A DNA stretch of 50,208 bases from Clostridiales bacterium (GCA_018366495.1 JAGZHZ010000019.1:1-50208), one strand, 5' to 3'; shown: positions 15,672 through 24,054, numbered from the stretch's first letter. Numbers and translations are program-made. The notes: a model not told the origin generated them from the letters alone.

Positions 15672-16398
15672 TAAAGATCACCTTCTTTACACTGGTTTTT
15701 TCTTTCAAAAAATTTTTGACCGTTTTTACAGCAATTTTTGCCGCCAGTTCGTTAGGAAAGTGAAATTCTCCAGTAGAAATACAGCAAAATGCCACACTTT
15801 CCAGATTATGTTCAGCCGCTAATTTTAAACAGGAGAGGTAACAGTTTGCAAGTTGTTCACAATCCTGAGTACGGACTTGTCTGTTGATAATGGGTCCGAC
15901 TGTATGAAGTATATAGCGGCAGGGCAGATTGTAGGCAGGAGTGATTTTTGCTTGCCCTGTTGGTTCTGGATGACCTTGCTGCTCCATAATTTTTGCACAA
16001 GCAAGCCGCAGTTCTACACCGGCAAAAGTATGAATAGCGTTGTCGATACAGCGGTGGTTAGGTATATAGCATCCAGTCATTCCAGAATTTGCCGCATTGA
16101 CGATAGCATCACAACGGAGGAAGATGATATTTCCTTGCCAAAGATACAGTCCTGGCTGTATGGGAGTTAAATTTGCAATATCGATAATCCCTTTATCAGC
16201 AATTTCTTCACGCAGGTATTCATCTTGCACATGAAGAAAAACTTTTTCACTTTCTTTTGCTGGACGTATATTCATCAGCCCTCGCAAAAGCTGACGTTGA
16301 CTATATTCATCTGCTGGTATGCTGATTTCTCCATAATATTCTTTCTGTTCTCTGAGCAGTGATTGAATGAGAAAGCGTCTGCGCTCTTTTTGCCTCAT
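15616..16398 (-). CDS. Zinc-containing macrodomain ADP-ribosyl hydrolase
   Basis: 260 aa. Residues 1-75 are an N-terminal extension typical of the zinc macrodomains; the macrodomain proper has the ADP-ribose loop DAIVNAANS (97-105), the zinc ligands C110, H115 and C117 in GCYIPNHRCIDNAIH, and the second loop CCISTGEFHFPNE. This family removes ADP-ribose from proteins and is paired with SirTM as its eraser. Start at 16398 preferred because GAGGT lies 7 nt upstream; an in-frame ATG at 16422 has no ribosome site. Transcribed with SirTM from the promoter at 16443-16472. Confidence 0.88.
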   Translation of the reverse strand: MRQKERRRFLIQSLLREQKEYYGEISIPADEYSQRQLLRGLMNIRPAKESEKVFLHVQDEYLREEIADKGIIDIANLTPIQPGLYLWQGNIIFLRCDAIVNAANSGMTGCYIPNHRCIDNAIHTFAGVELRLACAKIMEQQGHPEPTGQAKITPAYNLPCRYILHTVGPIINRQVRTQDCEQLANCYLSCLKLAAEHNLESVAFCCISTGEFHFPNELAAKIAVKTVKNFLKEKTSVKKVIFNVFKDVDKEIYKRLLTGD

Positions 16399-16442
16399 AG
16401 TTAGTACCTCAAATAAAAACATTGTCTTTCATGGTAAAAAGT

Positions 16443-16472
16443 TGTATAGCTTTGTGCTATAAGCTTAGTAAA
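16443..16472 (-). promoter_or_regulatory. Macrodomain-SirTM promoter with palindromic operator
   Basis: On the minus strand TTTACT (16467-16472), an 18-bp spacer and TATACA (16443-16448) form a promoter. Inside it, 16445-16461 reads TATAGCTTTGTGCTATA, a perfect 6-5-6 inverted repeat overlapping the -10. That is a good repressor site; the protein is unknown. Confidence 0.62.
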
Positions 16473-16487
16473 ATATTTCAGATTTGA

Positions 16488-16883
16488 TTAAAATTCGTAA
16501 GGAGGATTACCAGAGAAATCCGCAATTACGCCGTGAGGAGCGTCCAGATAGAAAACTTCAAAAATAGGATTCGTGGCTTTACCGTACTGCTCTTTGACAA
16601 TTGGATTGGAAATGCACATTTCTTTTGCTTTTATGTTGTTTTCAAATACAGCTTTGCCATGGAGGCGAATCCATGCATAAGACGGGCTGGAAACGGAAAA
16701 TTCAACTTCTGGGTTTTTAAGCATATCTTTATAGACATCCTTCTGGTTATTGGTGCAGAACCAAAGTTTGCCGTTCAGCTCACCAGCAAACATAAAAGGA
16801 CGACACTTTGCTTTGCCATCGCGGCCGACAGTAGCCAAATACTGCACAGGATTTGCGTTCAAAAACTCTACAATTTTGTTCAT
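16488..16883 (-). CDS. FMN-binding split-barrel (pyridoxamine 5'-phosphate oxidase-like) protein
   Basis: 131 aa. Small cytoplasmic protein of the PNPOx-like flavin split-barrel superfamily: NPVQYLATVGRDGKAKCRPFMFAGELNGKLWFCTNNQKDVYKDMLKNPEVEF is the typical opening, with the basic loop and N-Q-K phosphate-binding pattern. Such proteins bind FMN or F420-like cofactors; the substrate cannot be predicted. The ATG at 16883 has GGAGG 7-8 nt upstream and is better than the in-frame ATG at 16898. It diverges from an HxlR-type regulator, the usual layout for redox-responsive flavoproteins. It may also read into the macrodomain-SirTM pair. Confidence 0.82.
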   Translation of the reverse strand: MNKIVEFLNANPVQYLATVGRDGKAKCRPFMFAGELNGKLWFCTNNQKDVYKDMLKNPEVEFSVSSPSYAWIRLHGKAVFENNIKAKEMCISNPIVKEQYGKATNPIFEVFYLDAPHGVIADFSGNPPYEF

Positions 16884-16921
16884 AATCAGTACCTCCAAAA
16901 AAGTATTTTCATGCGGAAATG

Positions 16922-16950
16922 TTGTTTTTTCCTTTCAATGCTATTATAAT
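16922..16950 (+). promoter_or_regulatory. Promoter of the HxlR-type regulator
   Basis: TTGTTT (16922-16927), 17-bp spacer, TATAAT (16945-16950). The 145-bp divergent region also contains GTACCGTAGTTACC (about 16989-17002), a half-symmetric element that could be the operator for the HxlR protein. Confidence 0.55.
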
Positions 16951-17028
16951 AAAATTATACAGCTAATTTGTAAAGTAAGCACAAAATTGTACCGTAGTTA
17001 CCAAAAAGAAACTAATGGAGAATATAAA

Positions 17029-17394
17029 ATGGAAAATATTAAAACGATTGAAACAGTACCATCAAAAGAACTACCTGCCTGCCCAGTTGAAACTACATTA
17101 ACTCTTATCAGCGATAAATGGAAAGTGCTGATCCTGCGTGACTTGATGCCTGGAACAAAACGCTTTGGAGAACTCAAAAAATCCATTGGTCATGTAAGCC
17201 AGAAAGTTCTTACCGCGCAACTTCGGCAGATGGAAGAAAATGGCTTGGTAAACAGAAAAGTATATGCGGAAGTGCCGCCTAGAGTAGAATACACATTGAC
17301 AGAATTGGGTTATAGCTTAAAGCCTGTCCTAGATGCAATGTGGACATGGGGAGAAAAATATCAGAACAGTTTTCAGCCAGGAAATTGCCTTTGA
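17029..17394 (+). CDS. HxlR-family winged-helix regulator
   Basis: 121 aa. The HxlR pattern is clear: CPVETTLTLISDKWKVLILRDLMPGTKRFGELKKSIGHVSQKVLTAQLRQMEENGLV, a winged helix with a conserved N-terminal cysteine (Cys18), then RVEYTLTELG in the wing. Many HxlR proteins sense oxidised thiols or electrophiles through that cysteine. It is divergent from the FMN split-barrel gene, the most likely target. The start at 17029 is chosen because the family N-terminus begins there and ATGGAG lies upstream; the open frame extends further back but through the divergent promoter. Confidence 0.88.
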   Translation: MENIKTIETVPSKELPACPVETTLTLISDKWKVLILRDLMPGTKRFGELKKSIGHVSQKVLTAQLRQMEENGLVNRKVYAEVPPRVEYTLTELGYSLKPVLDAMWTWGEKYQNSFQPGNCL

Positions 17395-17512
17395 GATTTT
17401 TTTATTTTTTGCTGCAGGAAAGTTTCTGAAATGCTGATATGTAATGAAATAAATCATCTCGATAAAGACATTATCTCAAAGGTGAAATCATTTTAATGGG
17501 ATAAAAAAGCTT

Positions 17513-17620
17513 AAGGGGCTGTCGCAAAATAGAAAATTTCTACAAGATGTCGTTTAGGTCTATATACGATGACTAAATATCATGTATGAAAAATTCATTT
17601 TGCGACAGCCCCTTTTATTT
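17513..17620. repeat. MITE-like element with 18-bp terminal inverted repeats (also a terminator)
   Basis: AAGGGGCTGTCGCAAAAT (17513-17530) and its exact complement (17597-17614) bound a 102-bp segment with no ORF. Such GGGGCTGTCGCAAAA ends resemble terminal repeats of insertion sequences in Firmicutes, so this may be a MITE or IS remnant. The right end is followed by TTTATTTATT, so transcribed RNA could also terminate here, between the convergent HxlR and phosphoesterase genes. Confidence 0.6.
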
Positions 17621-17663
17621 ATTTAATATGTCGAAAAATCCCTTGTTTTAACTATAGGGAGTG

Positions 17664-18788
17664 TCAAGTAAGATGAAGATCTACAATTTCGTTGCTTGTT
17701 CCAATTCGGACAGGGAGCTGGAAGAAACCTGCGCCTGAAGAGATAATGGCATGTGTCTTTCCAAACTGTTCATGACCGTAAAAATAGTGTTTTCCATTTG
17801 CTAATTTTGTAAAATAAGTCACCGGAATAAACTGACCTTTATGGGTATGACCGCTGAGGACAAGATCCACCTGAAATGGAATGGCTTGCCGTATACCTGC
17901 CGGATTGTGATCTAAAACAATAGTTGGAAGAGCTGGATGGATCTGTGTTGCCAAGCTTTCCATTGAACAGCGCTCATTGTTGCTGGCATCTGTCCTTCCA
18001 ACCAGATTTAAGCCTGAAATCTGAATCACCTGATTGTGCAGAAGCTGAATATGAGAGGCATTTAAGAAATCATGGAATCTTTTATTTGCGATGTTTGGGT
18101 CATGATTTCCCAACACGGCGAACACCCCGTCCTTTGCTTTTATTTTCTGAAAAACAGAACTGATTTTGGCAAGCTCCTTATCATCTTCCAAGATATGATT
18201 GTTGACGTCAATGAGGTCGCCGCAAATGACAACCAGATCAGGATTCAGGTGATTTACTTTATCTGCAATTTTTAGGATATGTTTTTCATCGACATAAACA
18301 CCAAGATGGATATCGCTCAACATTGCAATCCGATAAGAGTTTTCTTTCAGCCCAAGGTGAACAGAGTAGGAGGTATACTTTATCTGCTTTGCGTGGAAAT
18401 ATCCTGCCATTACAATTATTACAGCAATAAGATCAATACAGAAAATACCAATGGTCTGTATATGGTGGGACATAGAAAAAAGGCAAGAAAAAATTAGCCA
18501 GAGAAGCAGCAGCATACAATCATAGATGAAAAAACAGCTGTAAATTCCCATGATGGTTTCTAATTTTTTATTGTGCCATTTTTTCATAATTTCATTTTGC
18601 ATTAAGGCTGAAATTCCCATGGCAAGATAAAGAATACCAATCAGATACGCCAGCCAGTCTTTTTGCAGTAATATTTTTACAGCATGGGTGTTCATAACAG
18701 CGCCAATGGCTGCGCTGAATAAGATAAATATAGAAAAGAATTTCTTGAAAAAATTTTTTTCAAGAAATTTTCCAAAAGGTGTGTCCAT
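17664..18788 (-). CDS. Membrane-anchored metallophosphoesterase
   Basis: 374 aa. Four hydrophobic segments fill residues 15-130 (about 17-37, 46-64, 83-104, 111-131); a calcineurin-like phosphoesterase domain follows with all metal motifs: D159-x-H161 (MLSDIHLG), GDLID at 190-194, GNHDP, a later DHNP and GHTHKGQ. The family includes YkuE/YaeI-like enzymes acting on lipids or nucleotides; the topology puts the catalytic domain after the last membrane helix. Start supported by AAAGGGGA upstream. Single gene with no operon partners. Substrate unknown. Confidence 0.87.
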   Translation of the reverse strand: MDTPFGKFLEKNFFKKFFSIFILFSAAIGAVMNTHAVKILLQKDWLAYLIGILYLAMGISALMQNEIMKKWHNKKLETIMGIYSCFFIYDCMLLLLWLIFSCLFSMSHHIQTIGIFCIDLIAVIIVMAGYFHAKQIKYTSYSVHLGLKENSYRIAMLSDIHLGVYVDEKHILKIADKVNHLNPDLVVICGDLIDVNNHILEDDKELAKISSVFQKIKAKDGVFAVLGNHDPNIANKRFHDFLNASHIQLLHNQVIQISGLNLVGRTDASNNERCSMESLATQIHPALPTIVLDHNPAGIRQAIPFQVDLVLSGHTHKGQFIPVTYFTKLANGKHYFYGHEQFGKTHAIISSGAGFFQLPVRIGTSNEIVDLHLT

Positions 18789-19200
18789 TATTCATATCCC
18801 CTTTCTTATAATACTATACGTGGTTTATGGACTATAGGGAATCCTGAAAAGAAGGGAAACAGGGATTTCGATTGATTTTAGTTCCGATTGTCCAATACAA
18901 AAAATATAACACAGACAGCTGTTTTTGGCTACTTTAAGATTTCGGGCGGGAATTTTCGGTTATTTATATCCGAGATGAAAGACCATTTTATTTATCGAAA
19001 GATATGGATAATATACAAGTGAAGATGCGGCTGGTTAAACTGTTATTTTAAGCAGAAAATTATTTTTGGGAAAAGATGCGTTAGAAAAGAATGGAAATCA
19101 AGAAAAAGTGAAGATTTTTAATGAAATGATTGATAATTAAAAAATTAACAAAGAATTTGAGAAAAAACGAATAAAATTATATATTTTTATCAAAAAAATG
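18789..19200. other. Long intergenic region without a recognised gene
   Basis: 412 bp between the phosphoesterase start and the riboswitch promoter. It becomes very A/T-rich to the right. All frames are short and broken. No tRNA, hairpin terminator or known regulatory RNA was recognised. Confidence 0.5.
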
Positions 19201-19229
19201 TGGACAATTCAAAAACTATGTGGTATATT
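19201..19229 (+). promoter_or_regulatory. Promoter of the glycine cleavage operon
   Basis: TGGACA (19201-19206), 17-bp spacer, TATATT (19224-19229), about 50 bp before the riboswitch. Confidence 0.65.
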
Positions 19230-19285
19230 TGGACTATAAAACAGCGCATTATGGCGTAAAAATGAACTAAATATAAAAATCGGAT

Positions 19286-19458
19286 GAAGGATTCGGGAGA
19301 GAGCGGAACGGAAACCGCCGCCGAAGGTGAAAGCTGCAGGGCTAAACTCTCAGGCAAAAGAACCGTATCTGGACGAAACTCTGGAGAGCGAACAGCACCA
19401 ACGAGGATGGCTGACACAGCCATAAAATCTTTCAGGTAAATGGACAGAGACAGGAGAG
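19286..19458 (+). ncRNA. Tandem glycine riboswitch
   Basis: Two glycine aptamers in series. Aptamer 1 has GGGAGAGAGCGG, GCCGCCGAAGG, AAACTCTCAGGCAAAAG and CTCTGGAGAG (about 19295-19389); aptamer 2 has CACCAACGAGG, ATCTTTCAGGTAAATGGACAGAGACAGG in pieces and ends GAGAG (about 19394-19458). These are the conserved segments of the gcvT RNA motif. The genes downstream are the full glycine cleavage system, as expected. Glycine binding should stabilise aptamer 2 and compete with the terminator at 19447-19498. Confidence 0.95.
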
Positions 19459-19500
19459 AAGATACCAATTTAGGTATTTCTTTTTCTTGTCTCTTTTTCT
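19447..19500 (+). terminator. Expression-platform terminator of the glycine riboswitch
   Basis: Bases 19447-19466 (GAGACAGGAGAGAAGATACC) pair with 19473-19493 (GGTATTTCTTTTTCTTGTCTC is the sum of both halves) leaving loop AATTTA and one bulged C, about 20 bp, followed by TTTTT. The left arm includes the 3' closing strand of aptamer 2, so aptamer folding and termination exclude one another: an ON switch, glycine permitting read-through. Confidence 0.85.
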
Positions 19501-19669
19501 TGTTATAGTTTTTTTAAGTATTTTACATAAGACTGCGCCCCAGGATATATGGGAACAGTATAAACAAGCAAAATAAGATAAGTGAAAGAAAACGAATTAA
19601 ATAAAAACAAGTAAAAGAATTTAGAAAGTGCCGATCTCATATTTGTTTGGAAAAAGGAGGGTTTTAAAA

Positions 19670-20749
19670 ATGGAGAAGAAGACACCGCTTTATGATACAC
19701 ATGTGGAATGTGGAGGAAAAATTGTTCCTTTTGCAGGATATCTGCTTCCAGTACAGTATCAGGGTGTGATAGCAGAACATAATGCAGTAAGAAACGATGC
19801 AGGGCTTTTCGATGTCTCTCATATGGGAGAGATCACATGTACAGGAAAAGATGCACTGGCAAATCTAAATTATCTGCTGACAAATGATTACACAACGATG
19901 TATGACGGACAGGCGCGTTATAGTCCTATGTGCAACGAAAATGGCGGCGTGGTCGATGATCTGATTGTATATAAAGTTCGAGACGATCATTATTTTATCG
20001 TTGTGAATGCAGCGAATAAGGACAAAGATTTTGCATGGATGAAAGCACATGCTTTTGGAGATGCCGTTTTTACCGATATTTCTGAGGAAGTGGCTCAGAT
20101 TGCACTGCAGGGACCAAAAGCAGAAGCGATTCTCAGAAAATTGACAAATGAGGAAGATATTCCGGAGAAATATTACAGCTGTCATTTCCACAGAACGATT
20201 GGCGGAATGGACTGCATTATCTCAAGAACGGGATACACAGGAGAAGATGGATTTGAATTTTATCTGGCAGCGGCGGATGCTCCGAAATTCTGGAACCTTC
20301 TTTTGGAGACGGGAAAAGAGGAACATCTCATCCCGTGCGGATTGGGCGCGAGAGATACGCTTCGTCTGGAAGCAGGAATGCCGCTCTACGGTCATGAAAT
20401 GGATGATGAAATCAGTCCGAGAGAGACTGGTCTTGGAATTTTTGTGAAAATGCAGAAAGAAGATTTCATTGGAAAAAAGGCACTGGAAGAGAGAGAGATC
20501 ACAAAAAAGAGAATCGGTCTTAAAGTGACAGGAAGAGGAATTATCCGTGAACATATGGATATCTATGCAGGAGAGAAAAAAGTAGGTGTTTCCACATCCG
20601 GAACACATTGTCCGCATCTTGGATATCCGGCAGCGATGGCGCTTGTTGAAAAAGAATATGCCCAGATCGGAACAAAACTGCAGGCAGAGGTAAGAGGAAG
20701 AAGAGTCGATGCTGAGGTTGTAAAACTTCCGTTTTATAAACATTCTTAA
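19670..20749 (+). CDS. gcvT: Aminomethyltransferase, glycine cleavage T protein
   Basis: 359 aa. Transfers the methylene group from aminomethyl-lipoyl H protein to tetrahydrofolate, releasing ammonia. The family landmarks are present: LYDTHVECGGKIVPFAGYLLPVQY, GLFDVSHMGE, ISRTGYTGEDGFE, CGLGARDTLRLEAGMPLYGHE and the C-terminal barrel with STSGTHCPHLGYPAAMALVE. AAGGAGG (19654-19660) sets the start at ATG 19670; an upstream in-frame ATG at 19628 is not supported. First gene behind the glycine riboswitch, with a leader of about 170 nt after the terminator. Confidence 0.97.
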   Translation: MEKKTPLYDTHVECGGKIVPFAGYLLPVQYQGVIAEHNAVRNDAGLFDVSHMGEITCTGKDALANLNYLLTNDYTTMYDGQARYSPMCNENGGVVDDLIVYKVRDDHYFIVVNAANKDKDFAWMKAHAFGDAVFTDISEEVAQIALQGPKAEAILRKLTNEEDIPEKYYSCHFHRTIGGMDCIISRTGYTGEDGFEFYLAAADAPKFWNLLLETGKEEHLIPCGLGARDTLRLEAGMPLYGHEMDDEISPRETGLGIFVKMQKEDFIGKKALEEREITKKRIGLKVTGRGIIREHMDIYAGEKKVGVSTSGTHCPHLGYPAAMALVEKEYAQIGTKLQAEVRGRRVDAEVVKLPFYKHS

Positions 20750-20891
20750 AGAAAGATCTAAGTAAAAACAGAGCAAAAATAAAAAGAAAAGCAGAATTTT
20801 TATAACAAAATAAAAATAATATAAAAAAAATAGCAATACAAAAAAAGAATAAAAGAATGATAGCGATAGAATTAGCAGGAGGAGAAATAAA

Positions 20892-21272
20892 ATGAAACAT
20901 CCAGAAGAATTAAAATATTCAAAATCTCATGAATGGGTAAAAGAAGAAGGCGATACAGCATATATTGGAATCACAGATTTTGCGCAGGATGCACTGGGCG
21001 ATCTGGTATTTGTAAATCTGCCGGAAGTCGGCGATAAAGTAGAAGTTGGCGAGCCATTTGCAGATGTAGAATCCGTAAAGGCAGTATCCGATGTCTATTC
21101 ACCGGTGACAGGCGTTGTGCTGGAGATCAATGAAGAATTGCTGGACAGCCCGGAGAAAATCAATGAAGCACCATATGAGGCATGGTTTATCAAAGTAGGC
21201 GAGATTTCAGACCATGAAGAGTATCTGACAGCAGAAGAATACGAGGAGCACGCAAATTCTGAAGAAATCTAA
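20892..21272 (+). CDS. gcvH: Glycine cleavage H protein (lipoyl carrier)
   Basis: 126 aa. The small acidic carrier whose lipoyl arm moves between P, T and L proteins. The lipoylation site is Lys63 in DVESVKAVSDVYSP, and SHEWVKEEGDTAYIGITDFAQDALGDLVFVNLPEVGD is the family N-terminus. Normal length. GGAGGAGA precedes the ATG. It follows gcvT after 142 A-rich bases and precedes gcvPA by 14 bp. It is a canonical GcvH, not the shorter GcvH-L that goes with SirTM operons, but it is the nearest lipoyl protein to the SirTM pair. Confidence 0.97.
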   Translation: MKHPEELKYSKSHEWVKEEGDTAYIGITDFAQDALGDLVFVNLPEVGDKVEVGEPFADVESVKAVSDVYSPVTGVVLEINEELLDSPEKINEAPYEAWFIKVGEISDHEEYLTAEEYEEHANSEEI

Positions 21273-21286
21273 AAAGGGGGAGAATC

Positions 21287-22603
21287 ATGGGTTCTTATGT
21301 AACATCCACAAAAAAAGAACAGGAAGCCATGCTGCATGAAATTGGACTAGCCAGTTTTGAAGACCTTTTTGTCCAGATCCCTGAAAAAGTTCGTGCCGGA
21401 GAGCTGAAACTTCCTGAAGGACTGTCTGAAATGGAAGCTCTGGAAAAAATACAGGGCATGGCAGAAAAAAATAAGGTATTCCACAGTATTTTCCGGGGCG
21501 CCGGAGCTTACAATCATTACATTCCGGCGATTGTAAAAAGTGTGACTTCCAAAGAAGAATTTGTCACAGCATACACGCCGTATCAGGCGGAGATCAGCCA
21601 GGGCGTCTTACAGTCTATTTTCGAGTATCAGACGATGATCTGCGAACTGACAGGAATGGATGTTTCTAATGCGTCTGTCTATGATGGAGCGGAGGCAGCA
21701 GCAGAGGCGACGGCGATGTGCCGCGACAGAAAGAGAAATAAAGTTTTGGTTTCTGCGTGTGCAAATCCAGAGACAATTCAGGTGATAAAGACATACTGCT
21801 TTGGAAATAATATGGAGTTTTTGATAGTTCCTGAAAAAGAAGGAAAAACAGATATGGAGGAACTGGCAGCTCTTCTCGATTCCGGAACAGCCTGCTTCTA
21901 TGGAGAAGCTCCGAACTTTTATGGAATAATTGAAGATTATACCGCTCTTGGAGAAAAAGTACATGAAGCGGGAGCAAAATATATTTTAGGATGTAATCCG
22001 ATTTCTCTGGGATTACTTCGCACACCGGCAGAGTATGGCGCAGATGTCGCAGTAGGCGAGGGGCAGCCTCTTGGAATGGAACTTTCATTTGGAGGACCAT
22101 ACCTTGGATTTATGGCAGCGACAAAAGAGATGATGAGAAAACTGCCGGGTCGTATTGTAGGCGAGACGACAGATCATGACGGAAGAAGGGCTTTTGTTCT
22201 GACTCTTCAGGCAAGAGAACAGCATATCCGAAGAGAAAAAGCAAGCAGCAATATCTGTTCAAATCAGGCGCTGTGCGCGATGACAGCCGCTGTATACCTT
22301 TCTGCAATGGGAGAAAATGGTATGAGACAAGTGGCGCAGCTTTGTATTTCAAAAAGCCATTATTTACAGGCAGAACTGGAAAAGATTGGTTTTGATTTAA
22401 AATATGACGGACCATTCTTCCATGAATTTGTCACAAAGACGCCTATGGAGACTGAAAAAATTGAAAAAGCTTTGATGAAAAAAGGAATTCTTTCTGGTCT
22501 GCCGATTGGAGAAAAAGAGATGCTCTGGTGTGCAACAGAAAAGAATACAAAAGCTCAGATTGACGAGCTGATTGAGGTATTAAAGGAGGTGTGCGGAGCA
22601 TGA
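21287..22603 (+). CDS. gcvPA: Glycine dehydrogenase (decarboxylating) subunit 1
   Basis: 438 aa. N-terminal half of the split P protein (glycine decarboxylase). Recognisable by YVTSTKKEQEAMLHEIGLASFEDLF, HSIFRGAGAYNHYIPAIVKSV, TPYQAEISQGVLQSIFEYQTMICELTGMDVSNASVYDGAEAAAEA and EQHIRREKASSNICSNQALCA. In the heterotetramer this subunit has the PLP-enzyme fold but not the PLP lysine. GGGGGAG precedes the start. Its stop codon overlaps the gcvPB start (ATGA), giving tight coupling and equal amounts. Confidence 0.97.
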   Translation: MGSYVTSTKKEQEAMLHEIGLASFEDLFVQIPEKVRAGELKLPEGLSEMEALEKIQGMAEKNKVFHSIFRGAGAYNHYIPAIVKSVTSKEEFVTAYTPYQAEISQGVLQSIFEYQTMICELTGMDVSNASVYDGAEAAAEATAMCRDRKRNKVLVSACANPETIQVIKTYCFGNNMEFLIVPEKEGKTDMEELAALLDSGTACFYGEAPNFYGIIEDYTALGEKVHEAGAKYILGCNPISLGLLRTPAEYGADVAVGEGQPLGMELSFGGPYLGFMAATKEMMRKLPGRIVGETTDHDGRRAFVLTLQAREQHIRREKASSNICSNQALCAMTAAVYLSAMGENGMRQVAQLCISKSHYLQAELEKIGFDLKYDGPFFHEFVTKTPMETEKIEKALMKKGILSGLPIGEKEMLWCATEKNTKAQIDELIEVLKEVCGA

Positions 22604-24027
22604 AACTGATTTTTGAGAGAAGCAAAGAAGGAAGAAAGCTTTCTATTCTGCCATCATGTGATGTTCCGGTTTACACTCCGGAAATGCCATTGAGAGAAAA
22701 GAAACTCCATCTGCCTCAGATGTCTGAAAATGAATTGAGTCGTCACTATACAGAACTGGCAAAACAGACGCATGGCGTCAATGATGGGTTTTACCCGCTG
22801 GGTTCCTGTACAATGAAATATAACCCGAAGGTAAATGAAAGCGCAGCTGCACTTCCTGGATTTGCTAAAATTCATCCGCTTCAGCCTGAGGAAACGGTTC
22901 AGGGATGTCTGGAAGTTTTAAAAACAGCAGAGGAAGAACTGTGTGAAATTACCGGTATGGACGGCATGACATTTCAGCCTGCGGCAGGAGCGCATGGAGA
23001 ATATACAGGTCTGCTTTTGATTAAAGCTTATTTTGAAAAACGCGGTGAGACAAACAGAAAAAAGATTATTGTCCCAGATTCTGCTCATGGAACAAACCCG
23101 GCGAGTGCTGTTATGGCAGGATTTACAATCGTCAATATTCCATCTGCACCGGATGGATGTGTAGATTTGGAAAAACTGCGTGAGGCAGTGGGAGAAGATA
23201 CGGCAGGTTTGATGCTGACAAACCCGAATACACTCGGATTATTTGATAAAAATATTTTGGAGATCACAAAGATTGTCCATGAAGCAGGCGGTCTTTGCTA
23301 CTATGACGGAGCAAATCTGAATGCAGTTATGGGACAGGTGCGTCCTGGAGATATGGGATTTGATGTGATCCACCTGAATCTTCATAAAACATTCTCCACC
23401 CCTCATGGAGGAGGAGGACCGGGAAGCGGTCCAGTAGGATGTAAAGCGATCCTGAAGGAATTTTTGCCGGGAATCCGTGTTGTTGAAAGAGATGGTGTGC
23501 TTTCTACAGAAAGAGCTGAAAATTCTATTGGAAGCGTCAAAGAGTTTTACGGAAACTTCCTGGTTGTTGTCAAAGCGCTGACTTATATTTTGGTGCTTGG
23601 CAAAAAAGGCATTCCTGAAGCATCGCTCAATGCTGTCTTGAATGCGAATTATATGATGAAAAAACTGGAAGATCTTTATGACATGCCTTATCCGGGAATC
23701 TGTATGCATGAATTTGTAATGTCTCTGGAAAAAATGAAACATGAAAAAGGAGTGTCAGCGATGGATATTGCAAAATCGCTGTTAGATTACGGAATCCATC
23801 CGCCTACCATGTATTTCCCATTGATTGTGCATGAGGCATTGATGATTGAACCTACAGAGACAGAGTCAAAAGAGACGCTGGACGAGGCAATTGCAGTATT
23901 CAGAGAGATCTATGAAAGAGCAGTAAAAGATCCGCAGGATGTACAGAATTCACCGAAAAAGACACCGATTGGACGCCCGGATGAAGTTCAGGCAGCCAGA
24001 AAACCGGTATTGCGATACGAATTCTAA
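22600..24027 (+). CDS. gcvPB: Glycine dehydrogenase (decarboxylating) subunit 2
   Basis: 475 aa. C-terminal half of the split P protein, carrying the cofactor. The PLP lysine is Lys263 in HLNLHKTFSTPHGGGGPGSGP; other signatures are FYPLGSCTMKYNPKVNE, GAHGEYTGLL, PDSAHGTNPASAVMAGF and MLTNPNTLGLFD. The start ATG at 22600 overlaps the gcvPA stop by 4 bp and has AAAGGAGGT at 22582-22590; a GTG three codons earlier is less likely. Followed by a strong terminator at 24055, so lplA and lpdA may depend on read-through or their own signal. Confidence 0.97.
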   Translation: MKLIFERSKEGRKLSILPSCDVPVYTPEMPLREKKLHLPQMSENELSRHYTELAKQTHGVNDGFYPLGSCTMKYNPKVNESAAALPGFAKIHPLQPEETVQGCLEVLKTAEEELCEITGMDGMTFQPAAGAHGEYTGLLLIKAYFEKRGETNRKKIIVPDSAHGTNPASAVMAGFTIVNIPSAPDGCVDLEKLREAVGEDTAGLMLTNPNTLGLFDKNILEITKIVHEAGGLCYYDGANLNAVMGQVRPGDMGFDVIHLNLHKTFSTPHGGGGPGSGPVGCKAILKEFLPGIRVVERDGVLSTERAENSIGSVKEFYGNFLVVVKALTYILVLGKKGIPEASLNAVLNANYMMKKLEDLYDMPYPGICMHEFVMSLEKMKHEKGVSAMDIAKSLLDYGIHPPTMYFPLIVHEALMIEPTETESKETLDEAIAVFREIYERAVKDPQDVQNSPKKTPIGRPDEVQAARKPVLRYEF

Positions 24028-24054
24028 AAGAAGAAAAAAGAAATAAGAAAAGCT

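Noticed and set aside
20222..20836. 204-codon minus-strand frame
   Set aside because: Antisense to gcvT and the A-rich gcvT-gcvH gap; composition F/L/S-rich with no motif.
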